A DNA stretch of 64,000 bases from Nitrospira sp. CR1.3 (GTDB lineage: Bacteria; Nitrospirota; Nitrospiria; Nitrospirales; Nitrospiraceae): NCBI GenBank assembly GCA_014055525.1, contig WIAH01000007.1, forward strand, positions 1 through 64,000. Reading direction: 5' to 3'. Position 1 is the stretch's first letter. The number at the start of each line of letters is the position of its first letter. Shown here in pieces: positions 44,955 through 53,856 of this stretch. The position numbers and the translations under genes were made by a program. A model generated the notes under the pieces. That model did no database searches and was not told the DNA's origin. It saw only the letters and a list, made by a program, of their open reading frames with translations.

Positions 44955-45875
44955 TCACAGCTTAGCAGCGAGGACTTTCTTGTAGTCCAACAGGGTCCGG
45001 ACACGGCCGGCAATTTCCTGATAACGCTGGATCGTTGGATACTGTTCGTCGAGCAACGGTTCTCCCTTGTCGAACGTCCGGGCGAGCTTCCGATCGAAAG
45101 GGATTCGACCCAACAACGGCAGGTCCAACACCTCGCACATGGCTTCCGTATTGCCTTCAAACAGCTCGTTTTGCTCCCCGCAGGAGGGGCAACGGTACTC
45201 GCTCATGTTCTCGATAATGCCAAGTACCTTGATTCCCATGTCGCGCGCATAGGTGACAGACTTCTGCACGACATCAGATGCCACTTCTGACGGGGTCGTC
45301 ACGACGATGGCCCCGGCAAGATCGGGGATGAATCCCGCAATCACCGGAGGCTTATCGGCAGCAGCGCCGGGGGGAAGGTCCGCAAGCAGATAATCCAGCT
45401 CACCCCAGGCCACGTCCGCCAGGAACTCGCGGATAACGTTCATTTCCATCAGACCGAGCCAGACGGGGCTGACGTCCATCGGGCCCTTCCACCTGACGGG
45501 GGACGCAGCGCCTAGGAAAAAGTCCATCGACGCGACCTTGATTCCCAGTGGGCCGATCGGAGGGATCGCTCCTTCCGGGGTCATCGTGAGGGACTGTCCG
45601 TGTAAACCCAGCATTCGCGGGACGCAGGGTCCATTGAGATCCACGTCCAACAATCCGACCAGGGCATTCTGTCTTGCAAAGGCCAGTGCCAGGTTGACGG
45701 TCGTCATGCTCTTGCCGACGCCGCCCTTTCCGCTCATCACAACCAGCTTGTGCTTGATCCCCGCCATGCGTACCTGAACCTGTCGCATCTGCTCGGTAAT
45801 CTGCTCGACGACCTTGGCATCGTCGGAATACCGGAGCCGGCTGAGAATAGCCTTGAGATCCTTCTCAGGAGCCAT
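44955..45875 (-). CDS. mrp: Mrp/NBP35/ApbC-family ATPase
   Basis: A 306-aa P-loop protein of the Mrp/ApbC group, which bind and transfer Fe-S clusters. The deviant Walker A is SGKGGVGKSMTTVNLALAFA; DVDLNGPCVPRMLG follows. The CxxC cluster ligands are in YRCPSCGEQNELF near the C-terminus. The MIP18-like (DUF59) N-terminal domain of larger Mrp proteins is not visible; residues 1-35 are short and polar. Start at 45875 (GAGGG about 9 bases upstream). Operon with the zinc-ribbon protein. Confidence 0.88.
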   Translation of the reverse strand: MAPEKDLKAILSRLRYSDDAKVVEQITEQMRQVQVRMAGIKHKLVVMSGKGGVGKSMTTVNLALAFARQNALVGLLDVDLNGPCVPRMLGLHGQSLTMTPEGAIPPIGPLGIKVASMDFFLGAASPVRWKGPMDVSPVWLGLMEMNVIREFLADVAWGELDYLLADLPPGAAADKPPVIAGFIPDLAGAIVVTTPSEVASDVVQKSVTYARDMGIKVLGIIENMSEYRCPSCGEQNELFEGNTEAMCEVLDLPLLGRIPFDRKLARTFDKGEPLLDEQYPTIQRYQEIAGRVRTLLDYKKVLAAKL

Positions 45876-45956
45876 AGGTGTGCACCCTCTCAAACGCGCA
45901 AGGATTTCAGGAGGAAACCACGGTAACACAGGGGTTTCGGGAGAGTCAAACCGAGC

Positions 45957-45987
45957 GGACTGTCGCCCTTCGGTCCGGCGACTGTCC
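45957..45987. terminator. Hairpin between cysNC and mrp
   Basis: GGACTGTCGCC (45957-45967) and GGCGACTGTCC (45977-45987) pair over 11 bases with one mismatch and a 9-base loop. It follows the sulfate operon by about 65 bases. There is no T tract on the minus strand, so terminator function is unproven. Confidence 0.35.
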
Positions 45988-46052
45988 CCGTTTCAGCAGG
46001 TGGATGTTTCAGTTCATCAAGGGGACTGGTTCAGCAGAGCTGTGCCTGCCCC

Positions 46053-47903
46053 CTAGATCGAGTATTGGAATGTCGGTTTGGCCCCGATCGCCTGGGCAAG
46101 AACGCCTCGACGTTTCAGCTCTTCCAGGATACGGCGTGTGGCGGCATCGAAGTCCGCAGGGCCGGAAAGCACAATATCCGTGTTCGGCGGCGCCTCTTCA
46201 GGGACTTTACTCATGTGCACAGCAATCACCGGCGTCGGATGGACGAGCGTCCTGATCGCCTGAGCCGCTTCGATATAGGCCATGCCGAATGGATTGGTCG
46301 TTGAAACCACGATGAGCCCGGTATCAGCCAATAATCTGGCGACCTCTCCATAACGACGGGCCATTTCCGTGGTCTGTCCCCGTTCCCCGTCCGAGAGGTC
46401 GGCATCCAATCCCCGCCGTAGATTCTCTCCATCGAGCAGGTAGGCATGCCGTCCGTCCGCCACCAACCTGGCTTCGAGTTTCTTGGCCAGAAAGGACTTT
46501 CCCGTATGCCGTCCACCGGTCACGAGAACGATGGCCGCCCGATGACCGTATTGCTGAGCTCGCTCTTCAATTCCAACTTCCCCCTTGACCCAGGCAAAGT
46601 CTCGACGACGGGCTTCTTCACGCAAGAACTCCTGATCATCATGGACCAATTCGGTGACGATGCCTCCGCCGGCGATGTCGTATTCGTCAACGAGCACAAA
46701 TCGGCCAGTGGCCTCGAATGACGAAGACAGATCGAACGCGACCGGAGCCTTTGTCCGCAGCGTCAACTCGGCCACCTGGTTCCTCGCAACAGCGCTACTG
46801 CCTTGCTGCTGATTGAGGTCCATCGTATCGATGATCCGATGGATGGCCGCCACCTCACAGTCCACCTCTCTTGTCGCCACCCGCAACAGATACCTGCGTC
46901 CTTTCTCCAACGGACGGCGACCGAGCCAGAAGAGGTTGGCGCGAAACGCTGTTGAGACCAGTGGCAACTGCGCTTGATGGGTGGCGATTTCACCCCGCTC
47001 GACGAAAATCTGCTCGTCGAGCGTGATACCGATCGACTGACCCGCTTCGCCCCCTGTGGGAGACGGCTCGATATTGAAAGCTTCGACCGATCGAATATTG
47101 GCGCGCTTGTTCGAGGGAGAAAAGACGAGATGATCTCCGATCTTCAACCGCCCGGCGGTAATCCGGCCGGTGATGATCCGGCGGGCGTCGAACTTATACA
47201 CGTCTTGAATCGGGAGCCGCAGCGGCTGCTCGGACCGGGCTGTTTCTTTCTTGAAGAGGCTCAACGTATCCAAGACCGTCGGGCCGCTGTACCAGGCCAT
47301 GGCCTGGCTCCGATTGGCGATGTTGTCTCCCAGCTTGGCGCTGACGGGAATGATCCGTTCAGGGACTGCCCCGAACTGCCCCAGAAAATCACGGTATTCC
47401 TTCTCGATTCCCTCGAATACATCCTGCCGGTACCCGACCAGGTCCATCTTGTTGACGACCACCGCAAACTGCCGCACTCCCAAGAGCGACAAGAGATAGC
47501 CGTGTTTCTTGGACTGCTCTTTCACGCCTTCAAGCGCATCGATCAAGAGCAGCGCGGCTTCGGCTCGCGCCGCGCCGGAGATCATGTTCTTGAGAAACTC
47601 CTTGTGCCCCGGCGCATCAATGATGATGTATTGCCGGCCCTTCCAGATGAAGAACGTCCGGGCTGTGTCGATCGTGATGCCCTGTTCCTGCTCTTCGAGG
47701 AATGCGTCGAACAGGAAGGCATACTCAAACTCTTTCCCCTGTTGCCGACAGATCGCCTGAACCTTTTCCAACTTGCCGTCAGGCAACGAGCCGGTATCGG
47801 CGTACAGACGTCCCAGCAACGTGGACTTCCCGTGGTCTACATGCCCGACGATGACGATGTTGAGATTTTCGGACGGTTTTGCGGAAACAGCCGTGGCGCT
47901 CAT
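46053..47903 (-). CDS. cysNC: Fused sulfate adenylyltransferase subunit 1 / APS kinase
   Basis: A 616-aa protein. Residues 10-430 are a CysN GTPase: GHVDHGKST (G1), DTAR, DAPGH (G3) and NKMD (G4), followed by beta-barrel domains. Residues 440 to the end are an adenylylsulfate kinase domain with a P-loop of unusual sequence (GGRHTGKSF where most have GLSGSGKST) and DGENLRRGL. It activates sulfate to APS with CysD and can phosphorylate it to PAPS. Whether the kinase is active is uncertain, since the downstream reductase looks APS-type. Start at 47903, 2 bases after the cysD stop. End of the cys operon. Confidence 0.93.
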   Translation of the reverse strand: MSATAVSAKPSENLNIVIVGHVDHGKSTLLGRLYADTGSLPDGKLEKVQAICRQQGKEFEYAFLFDAFLEEQEQGITIDTARTFFIWKGRQYIIIDAPGHKEFLKNMISGAARAEAALLLIDALEGVKEQSKKHGYLLSLLGVRQFAVVVNKMDLVGYRQDVFEGIEKEYRDFLGQFGAVPERIIPVSAKLGDNIANRSQAMAWYSGPTVLDTLSLFKKETARSEQPLRLPIQDVYKFDARRIITGRITAGRLKIGDHLVFSPSNKRANIRSVEAFNIEPSPTGGEAGQSIGITLDEQIFVERGEIATHQAQLPLVSTAFRANLFWLGRRPLEKGRRYLLRVATREVDCEVAAIHRIIDTMDLNQQQGSSAVARNQVAELTLRTKAPVAFDLSSSFEATGRFVLVDEYDIAGGGIVTELVHDDQEFLREEARRRDFAWVKGEVGIEERAQQYGHRAAIVLVTGGRHTGKSFLAKKLEARLVADGRHAYLLDGENLRRGLDADLSDGERGQTTEMARRYGEVARLLADTGLIVVSTTNPFGMAYIEAAQAIRTLVHPTPVIAVHMSKVPEEAPPNTDIVLSGPADFDAATRRILEELKRRGVLAQAIGAKPTFQYSI

Positions 47904-47905
47904 CG

Positions 47906-48703
47906 TTACATGTATCCGTCCTTCCTCAATAACTCCATTCCGCGGCCCTCGTCCTGCGCGCGTCCTGACCGCTCTGCCACCGTAGTGTGCCTGAGCTCTT
48001 CGATGATGTCGTCCACGTTCTTCGCCGTCGACTTGATCGGAGTGGTGCAAGGCGCACACCCGAGACTCCGATAGCGAGTTCCGTCGCCCTTATCGAGATA
48101 GAGATCGATGAAGGGTATGCTCTCCAGCTTGATATATTCCCAAATGTTGATCTCAGTCCAATCCAACAAGGGATGAATGCGAATGTGCGTTCCGGGAGGG
48201 AACGTCGTCTTGAACTGATCCCAGAGCTCCGGCGGCTGATCGCGAAAGTCCCAATCGCCGTGCTTGTCGCGCGGCGAGAAATAGCGCTCCTTGGCTCTGG
48301 TCCCTTCTTCATCGGCCCGGACCCCCAGGATCACCCCCGTGTAGCCTTTTTGCTCAAGCAGTTGCTTCAGACCGTTCGTCTTGAGTGCCGTGCAGCAGAT
48401 CACCCGCCCTAGCGTGTGGTTCATGCCGGCGGCCAGCGCTTCCTTGTTCTGACCCACAACAAGATTCAGGTGCCACTCGCGAGCGAGCCGGTCGCGATAC
48501 TCGATCATCGCGGGAATCTTGTAGCTTGTGTCGACATGGAGGAGCGGAAACGGCACATGGCCGAAAAACGCCTTTCTCGCGAGCCACAGCAAGACGGTCG
48601 AATCTTTTCCCATCGACCAGAGCATGGCGAGGTTGTCGAAGTGCTTGTAGGCTTCGCGCAGAATGTAGACGCTTTGATCTTCCAGTTGACGCAGGTGCTT
48701 CAC
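47906..48703 (-). CDS. cysD: Sulfate adenylyltransferase subunit 2
   Basis: A 265-aa PP-loop ATP pyrophosphatase that makes APS from sulfate and ATP with CysN as its GTPase partner. The PP-loop is [13 protein letters not shown] (second position M where G is common). The C-terminal [20 protein letters not shown] is typical of CysD. Between the TrpD-like gene and cysNC; TAACGATG separates it from cysNC. Confidence 0.94.
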   Translation of the reverse strand: MKHLRQLEDQSVYILREAYKHFDNLAMLWSMGKDSTVLLWLARKAFFGHVPFPLLHVDTSYKIPAMIEYRDRLAREWHLNLVVGQNKEALAAGMNHTLGRVICCTALKTNGLKQLLEQKGYTGVILGVRADEEGTRAKERYFSPRDKHGDWDFRDQPPELWDQFKTTFPPGTHIRIHPLLDWTEINIWEYIKLESIPFIDLYLDKGDGTRYRSLGCAPCTTPIKSTAKNVDDIIEELRHTTVAERSGRAQDEGRGMELLRKDGYM

Positions 48704-48724
48704 GGAATCGATCCTTTCACTTGA

Positions 48725-49780
48725 TCAACAGGCTCGGCCCCCCGATGCCGTCACGACCGGCTGCTGGCTGAGTGCTTCAAGCTTTCTCCCTGCGGCCCCC
48801 TCTTCGATGGCCCGCCTGGCCAGTGGCACGCAGGCCGCGAGCGACGATTCCTTCCCGGCGGCGTAGAGGAGCATCGCGGCATTGAGCAACATCCACTCGC
48901 GTGCCCCGCCCTGAACTTGATTATGCAGAATGCGTCGTAGGAGAACCGCTTCCCTCTCGTGTTGATCCGGAGGAAATCCGGCCATGTCGCGCGACGTCCC
49001 GAGAGGCAGCCCCACATCCTTCGGAGCCAGGGTCAATGGCGTAATCCGTTCTTCCCGTAACTCCAGCACCTTTGTGACCATCGCAATCGAGAGCTCGGGA
49101 TCGCCCTCGACACCGCGGACCACGAGGGCCCTTGGGCTTCCCAACATCCGCAGGGCCTCCGCCGTCTTCTCAAAGTACGGGGGATGGGTCAGCCCGATCA
49201 CTTGTGACTGGCTCCGAGCCGGATTGAGTAGTCTCGCAATCGGGTGAAACACATTTCGCACACCGAGTTCCCGTCGCATTTCGAGAAATCGATAAAGGGG
49301 AGGATGATAGAGGGCGATGTCGAGGTAGCCGAACCCCTGTTTGGCAACAGCCTCCGCCGCGGTCTTCGCATCCGAATCGATCGGTAATCCCAAGGCCTTC
49401 AACACCGCGGCCTGGCCCGGACGACCGGGAATGCCGTCGTACCCGTGCATGAGGATGTACGCTCCCGCCGCCGCAGCCACAATCGCCGCGCCTGCGAGCG
49501 CATGAAAGGTCTCCTGTTTACCGGCATAGCTCGGCAGATCAACGACCCCGAGGTCTCGCGGCACCGGTACCGGCGTGACATACGAACGGGCCGTCGCGGT
49601 AAAGGCCGCCAACTCGGTGACCGACTCCGTCTTAATCCGCATCGCGACAAGGAAGGCTCCGACCTGCGCCGGGGTGGCTTCTCCCTCGATGAGCGATTTC
49701 ATGGCCCGCTTCGCTTCATCCCACGTGAGATCCTTGGACGCTTTCTGGCCCTTCGCGATTTTTGCAATGAACTCTTGCAT
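48725..49780 (-). CDS. TrpD2-like (anthranilate phosphoribosyltransferase family) protein
   Basis: A 351-aa glycosyl/phosphoribosyltransferase family 3 protein. The N-terminal helical domain is DEAKRAMKSLIEGEATPAQVG and the catalytic region starts VVDLPSYAGKQETFHALAGA, where true TrpD enzymes have GTGGD. That divergence and the absence of trp genes argue against anthranilate transfer; it resembles TrpD2/YbiB, a nucleic-acid-binding relative. Inside the cys operon, 6 bases after cysH. Role in sulfur assimilation unknown. Confidence 0.82.
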   Translation of the reverse strand: MQEFIAKIAKGQKASKDLTWDEAKRAMKSLIEGEATPAQVGAFLVAMRIKTESVTELAAFTATARSYVTPVPVPRDLGVVDLPSYAGKQETFHALAGAAIVAAAAGAYILMHGYDGIPGRPGQAAVLKALGLPIDSDAKTAAEAVAKQGFGYLDIALYHPPLYRFLEMRRELGVRNVFHPIARLLNPARSQSQVIGLTHPPYFEKTAEALRMLGSPRALVVRGVEGDPELSIAMVTKVLELREERITPLTLAPKDVGLPLGTSRDMAGFPPDQHEREAVLLRRILHNQVQGGAREWMLLNAAMLLYAAGKESSLAACVPLARRAIEEGAAGRKLEALSQQPVVTASGGRAC

Positions 49781-49786
49781 CGATGA

Positions 49787-50494
49787 TCAGGACGCCTTAT
49801 GCAGTCCACATTCCGTCTTGGCCTGGTTCTTCCATCGACCGGCACGAGGATCCTCTCCCGGCATCACTGGACTCGTGCAATGGGTGCAACCGATGCTCGG
49901 ATAGTTGCGGTCGTGCAACTCGTTGTACGGCACTTCGTAGACGTGAATGTAGGCCCAGACGTCCGCCCAGGTCCATCCGGCCAGCGGATTCACCTTTACC
50001 AATTCAAAGGTAGCATCCCACTCGATCAACTTGGCATTCGCTCTTGTCGAAGACTGCTCCCGTCGGATCCCTGTGATCCAGGCGCCATACCCCTTCAATA
50101 CTCGAATCAGAGGCTCAACCTTACGAAGTTGACAGCAACGATCCGGATCCTTTTTCCACAAGGCCTCTCCATGCTCTTCTGCTTGGCGCGCCGGCGTCAG
50201 CAGGGACGTCACTCGCAGCACCTGAGCCGGTTTGAGATCGTACCGCTCAATGATCCGATCTCTTGCCGAATAGGTCTCCGGGAAGAGAAACTCCGTGTCC
50301 AGATAAAAGAGCGGAATAGAGGGGTCGATCCGATGGATCATGTCCACCAGCACGACATCCTCCGCGCCGAAACTGCAGGCCAGGACGATCTTCGACGAAT
50401 AGCGTTGAATCGCCGCGGCCAAGACCTCTTGAGGCTGCCGCCCTTCCAACGACTCGCCCCACGCCCGTATTTCCTCCACCGACAGCTTCGTCAC
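49787..50494 (-). CDS. cysH: Adenylylsulfate reductase, [4Fe-4S] type
   Basis: A 235-aa PP-loop protein that reduces APS (or PAPS) to sulfite with thioredoxin. The presence of DRCCQLRKVEP and CTHCTSP, four cysteines in a CC...CxxC pattern, indicates the iron-sulfur type that uses APS directly. The redox-active ECGLH is at the C-terminus. Follows the sulfite reductase gene by 25 bases. Confidence 0.92.
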   Translation of the reverse strand: MTKLSVEEIRAWGESLEGRQPQEVLAAAIQRYSSKIVLACSFGAEDVVLVDMIHRIDPSIPLFYLDTEFLFPETYSARDRIIERYDLKPAQVLRVTSLLTPARQAEEHGEALWKKDPDRCCQLRKVEPLIRVLKGYGAWITGIRREQSSTRANAKLIEWDATFELVKVNPLAGWTWADVWAYIHVYEVPYNELHDRNYPSIGCTHCTSPVMPGEDPRAGRWKNQAKTECGLHKAS

Positions 50495-50519
50495 GTGATT
50501 CCTTCTTTCGCCTGGCGCA

Positions 50520-53000
50520 TCACTCCACTTTTTCCACCAGCACCCGATAGTGCGCTGCTTCGGCCTCTAGAGCCTCTTGGAGCAGGATTTTATGCCCGTC
50601 GTTCCTGAGACTCATCGGCACGTTCCTGATCGGCTCGCCTGCATCCAACCAAACCTCCAATTGCTCGCCCGCATCCATCATCTCGAGTTTGAGCTTGGTT
50701 TTGACATAATTCAGTGGGCAGGCAACCCCGCGCAGGTCGTAGACCGTCGCGCCAATCGGCGCCGGGGCGGCCGGTTTGACTTCGGCAGCGAGGGGCATGT
50801 CTTTCTGTTGCTGTTCCTCAACTGCGGCCAACTTGAGGTCTTTCCCCATCCGATCCGTTGCCGTCCGGCAGGCGTCGACAAACCCCTTGGCGAACGTCAT
50901 CTTGTCGCGAGCCGACTCAGCCGTCGTGTCCTTCGGGCCCAAATCGCCCACTTGCTTTCCGAGTTCACAATAGATCGCCGGCACGGTCCCCTTCTGCGCA
51001 ATTCTCTTTTCGAATTCGAGGAAGGTTTCCGCGTCGGTCGAGGGTTCCAATCCCTCGGTCACGAGCAGCGCCTTGGCGGCCGCCAGCACGGCGCGATAGG
51101 ACTTGTTCACCGAAACGGAATACTGATGATTGTCCGCCAGCAGTCTCGCCTGATACAGTTCCTGGTCAGCTTCAAGAATGCCGTTTTCGATCATTTCCAG
51201 CGCGCCGCCCGCGCATTCGCCCGGCCCAAGGTCCTCGAGGACAAACTCTTCCTCTCCCTCCCAATCATAGTAGAAGGTCGGATCATCGGCGAATGCCGGC
51301 ACGATAGTGTAAGGGATCAATTCGTCTTTGAGCGCGTTCTTGCCGACACGATCGATGAACGCCGGCAGACCTTCTCCGGTCTTGCGGTCGCGGCGATAGA
51401 CGTCGATCAAATGCGTAATGGCGGCTGAGACAGCCTTGGCCGGCAGCTTGACCGTCATTTGACCGATCTTCGCGGTGCCGTTCACTTTGCCGCCCAGATG
51501 CAGTTCATAGAACGGGGCCGTATGTTCGCCGATGCGCTTGCCCACGCCATGCAATCCGATCGTGGCAATGTGGTGCTGCGCGCAGGAATTATGGCAACCG
51601 CTGATCTTGACCGTGACATCCTTCAAATCATCCGGAACGCGTCCGGCCGGGAACACCTCCGCCAGCGCCCGGGCGAGCCCCTTGGATGAGGTGATACCCA
51701 ATCCGCAGGTGTCGGTCCCGGGGCAGGCAATGATATCCTCTACAAGCTCCGCGCCGGGATCGGACAGCCCTTTGGAAGCCAGATCGTCGTAGAGGTCCGC
51801 AATTCTCGCCTCCGGTATCCAGCGGATGATCATGTTTTGATTGATCGTCGTGCGAATGTTGCCGTTTGAGTAGCGCTCCGCGAGATCGGAGATGAACAAC
51901 ATCTGCTCAGCCGTCAGATCGCCCATGAACAATTTGACGACCGCTGCAACATAGCCGTCCTGCTTTTGCCGCACGACGTTGGTTCGCTTCCACATTTCGA
52001 ACGGAGTCTCAGGGGACGCGCCGTTCATCTGTCCCTTCGCCTGGGCTCCATTCGGCTTCACGCCATTCGACGCGGGTATGATCAGGGGAACGGGTTTGTC
52101 CTCGTGTTGGAGCAGATTCAACGGTTCGTGCGCCGGTCGAGCATGTCCCATGGCCACATAGGCCTCTTCCCACCGTCGCTTAAACTCGGCAAAGCCCAAC
52201 TTTTCGATCACAAACTTCATGCGAGCTTTATTCCGATTTTTGCGATTGCCCAGCGTATCGAACACTTTGATCACGGCTTCGATGCTCGGCAGCAGTTCTT
52301 CCATCGGAGTAAACTCGCGAAGCACCTGAGCGATGCGGGGAGCTGAGCCCAACCCGCCGCCAGCCACCATGCGGAAACCGATCGCGCCGTCCTCTCTCTT
52401 GGCCGCCAGCAGCCCGATATCGTGAATGGGAGTCAGCGCACAGTCGTGCTTGCAGCCGGAGAAGGCAATCTTGAACTTCCGCGGAAGGCTCTGGTTCAAC
52501 GGGTTCCGCAGGAGATGATAGGCGACGGTCTTGGCATAGGGGGTAATGTCGAACACTTCTCCCTGGCAGACGCCGGCCAAGTGACAGCCTGTTACGTTGC
52601 GAACGGTATTGGCACAGGCTTCCCGGGTCGTCAAACCCACTTCTGCCAGCCCGCGCATCATGGTCGGTACATTCTTCAATTCAACGAAATGCAGTTGAAT
52701 ATCCTGACGGGTGGTCACATGGCCGACCCCTGTGGCATAGCACTCGGCCAGTTCGGCCACACGGCGCAACTGGTTCGCCGTCAGTCCGCCGAACGGGATC
52801 TTGATGCGAACCATCTGCACCCCGGCCTGACGTTGCCCGTAGATTCCATACTGCAGACGGAAGGGTTTGAAGAGATCGCCGACGATCTCGCCCGACAACA
52901 TCCGCCTCGCTTCTTGCTCGAACGTCTCGATTTCCTCGGCGATCGCCGGCGGGATTGGTTGCGTCTGGACTACCATGCTGCTCAGAGATTTGGCGCTCAT
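50520..53000 (-). CDS. Siroheme sulfite/nitrite reductase with C-terminal TusA domain
   Basis: An 826-aa protein, longer than usual assimilatory reductases (about 550-600). Residues 1-560 are the duplicated siroheme reductase. Both halves keep a full Cys set: C139/C145 with C183/C187 (TGCHLAGVC, SGCKHDC) and C426/C432 with C469/C473 (CPGTDTC, SGCHNSC). A helical region at about 595-720 resembles HEPN-type bundles. Residues 750-826 are a TusA sulfurtransferase domain, Cys761 in RGVACPLNYVK being the persulfide-carrying residue. It should reduce sulfite to sulfide, with the tail possibly passing sulfur on. Ferredoxin rather than NADPH is the expected donor, as no flavoprotein is nearby. First enzyme gene after the Rrf2 regulator. 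Confidence 0.9.
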   Translation of the reverse strand: MSAKSLSSMVVQTQPIPPAIAEEIETFEQEARRMLSGEIVGDLFKPFRLQYGIYGQRQAGVQMVRIKIPFGGLTANQLRRVAELAECYATGVGHVTTRQDIQLHFVELKNVPTMMRGLAEVGLTTREACANTVRNVTGCHLAGVCQGEVFDITPYAKTVAYHLLRNPLNQSLPRKFKIAFSGCKHDCALTPIHDIGLLAAKREDGAIGFRMVAGGGLGSAPRIAQVLREFTPMEELLPSIEAVIKVFDTLGNRKNRNKARMKFVIEKLGFAEFKRRWEEAYVAMGHARPAHEPLNLLQHEDKPVPLIIPASNGVKPNGAQAKGQMNGASPETPFEMWKRTNVVRQKQDGYVAAVVKLFMGDLTAEQMLFISDLAERYSNGNIRTTINQNMIIRWIPEARIADLYDDLASKGLSDPGAELVEDIIACPGTDTCGLGITSSKGLARALAEVFPAGRVPDDLKDVTVKISGCHNSCAQHHIATIGLHGVGKRIGEHTAPFYELHLGGKVNGTAKIGQMTVKLPAKAVSAAITHLIDVYRRDRKTGEGLPAFIDRVGKNALKDELIPYTIVPAFADDPTFYYDWEGEEEFVLEDLGPGECAGGALEMIENGILEADQELYQARLLADNHQYSVSVNKSYRAVLAAAKALLVTEGLEPSTDAETFLEFEKRIAQKGTVPAIYCELGKQVGDLGPKDTTAESARDKMTFAKGFVDACRTATDRMGKDLKLAAVEEQQQKDMPLAAEVKPAAPAPIGATVYDLRGVACPLNYVKTKLKLEMMDAGEQLEVWLDAGEPIRNVPMSLRNDGHKILLQEALEAEAAHYRVLVEKVE

Positions 53001-53008
53001 GGGTGACC

Positions 53009-53458
53009 TCAGATGTGATACATAAGGGTGCGTTGTTGTTCGAGGAGACGTTGCTGTCCGGCCAGCTCATCGATGGTAATCGCCTCCAATACATGGCGTT
53101 CGGCGTCCTGGACGCGCTCCCAGACCTTTGAAAGAAGGATTTCGGATTTCGTCATCCGCTGAAAGGAATGATGCCCATTTATTGCCATTCGAGAAAAAAG
53201 AGGTCCATCAAGCGCTTCGAGGATATCTGCGACAGAAAGTTCCGATGGCCTTTTCGATAGCACATATCCTCCTTGAGCCCCTCGCTGACTTGAAACTAAG
53301 CCTCCCTTTTTCATCGCATGCAGAACTTGCTCGAGAAATCTTGCAGGAATTCCCTGTCGTCTGGCAATAGATTTAGCTTGAATCGGAGTAGATCCGGTCT
53401 GCATGGCCAGATCTACAGCTGCCATAATTCCATAGGTAGATCTGAGGGATACCTTCAT
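53009..53458 (-). CDS. Rrf2-family regulator (CymR/IscR-like)
   Basis: A 149-aa winged-helix regulator: LRSTYGIMAAVDLAM, ARRQGIPARFLEQVL and QRGAQGGYVLSKRP are the family segments. It has no cysteine at all, so it cannot bind an IscR-type cluster and is closer to CymR, which senses cysteine status through a partner enzyme. It heads the sulfate assimilation operon, 8 bases before the reductase. A palindrome sits between its promoter and ATG. Confidence 0.9.
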   Translation of the reverse strand: MKVSLRSTYGIMAAVDLAMQTGSTPIQAKSIARRQGIPARFLEQVLHAMKKGGLVSSQRGAQGGYVLSKRPSELSVADILEALDGPLFSRMAINGHHSFQRMTKSEILLSKVWERVQDAERHVLEAITIDELAGQQRLLEQQRTLMYHI

Positions 53459-53466
53459 ATACGAGT

Positions 53467-53480
53467 ATTCCGGTCGGAAT
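53467..53480. promoter_or_regulatory. Palindromic operator candidate of the cys operon
   Basis: ATTCCGGTCGGAAT is a 14-base perfect inverted repeat with a 2-base centre, 8 to 22 bases before the Rrf2 ATG and just past the expected transcription start. Binding here would block initiation or loading, so autoregulation by the Rrf2 protein is the natural reading. Confidence 0.55.
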
Positions 53481-53490
53481 TAGACCAATA

Positions 53491-53520
53491 CTATTACCCT
53501 TACCAGCGCACGATTGTCAA
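53491..53520 (-). promoter_or_regulatory. Promoter of the cys operon
   Basis: A perfect TTGACA (53515-53520) is followed after 18 bases by TAATAG (53491-53496); TAGTAT slightly further on is an alternative -10. Weak -10 plus perfect -35 is common in regulated promoters. Confidence 0.55.
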
Positions 53521-53856
53521 GATCTTCGCGGCCGCAGTATCAGGCCTCACCACTTAGATATGAGAAGCCAGATTTTTCTCTCCCGATACCGAGAAGAAAG
53601 TGTTGGGCCGAGCAGGAACTCGTAGGGGGTCAATAGGGCGACAGAAGTCCTGTTGTGAAGAGAGACGCACGGGCTTCAGCGGCGATCGACCCATGCGGAT
53701 TATCGTCGGCGCAGGAAAATATATCGCGCAGCCCCAGAAGTTCACGCCGAGGACAGAGACGCACTGAAGAAGAAAGTTTTCTCCGTCCCAATTTCTTCGT
53801 TGACATCAAATCGGCTCTGGGCAATAATCCGGCCCTCTTCTTCGCGTGGTATCTTC
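53521..53856. other. Intergenic region upstream of the Fis-like regulator
   Basis: About 336 bases between divergent regulator genes. Apart from the cys promoter at its left edge I see no gene, repeat or strong promoter in it. Confidence 0.5.

Noticed and set aside
46974..48074. 366-codon plus-strand open frame across cysNC/cysD
   Set aside because: Shadow of the two cys genes; no ribosome site and no domain.
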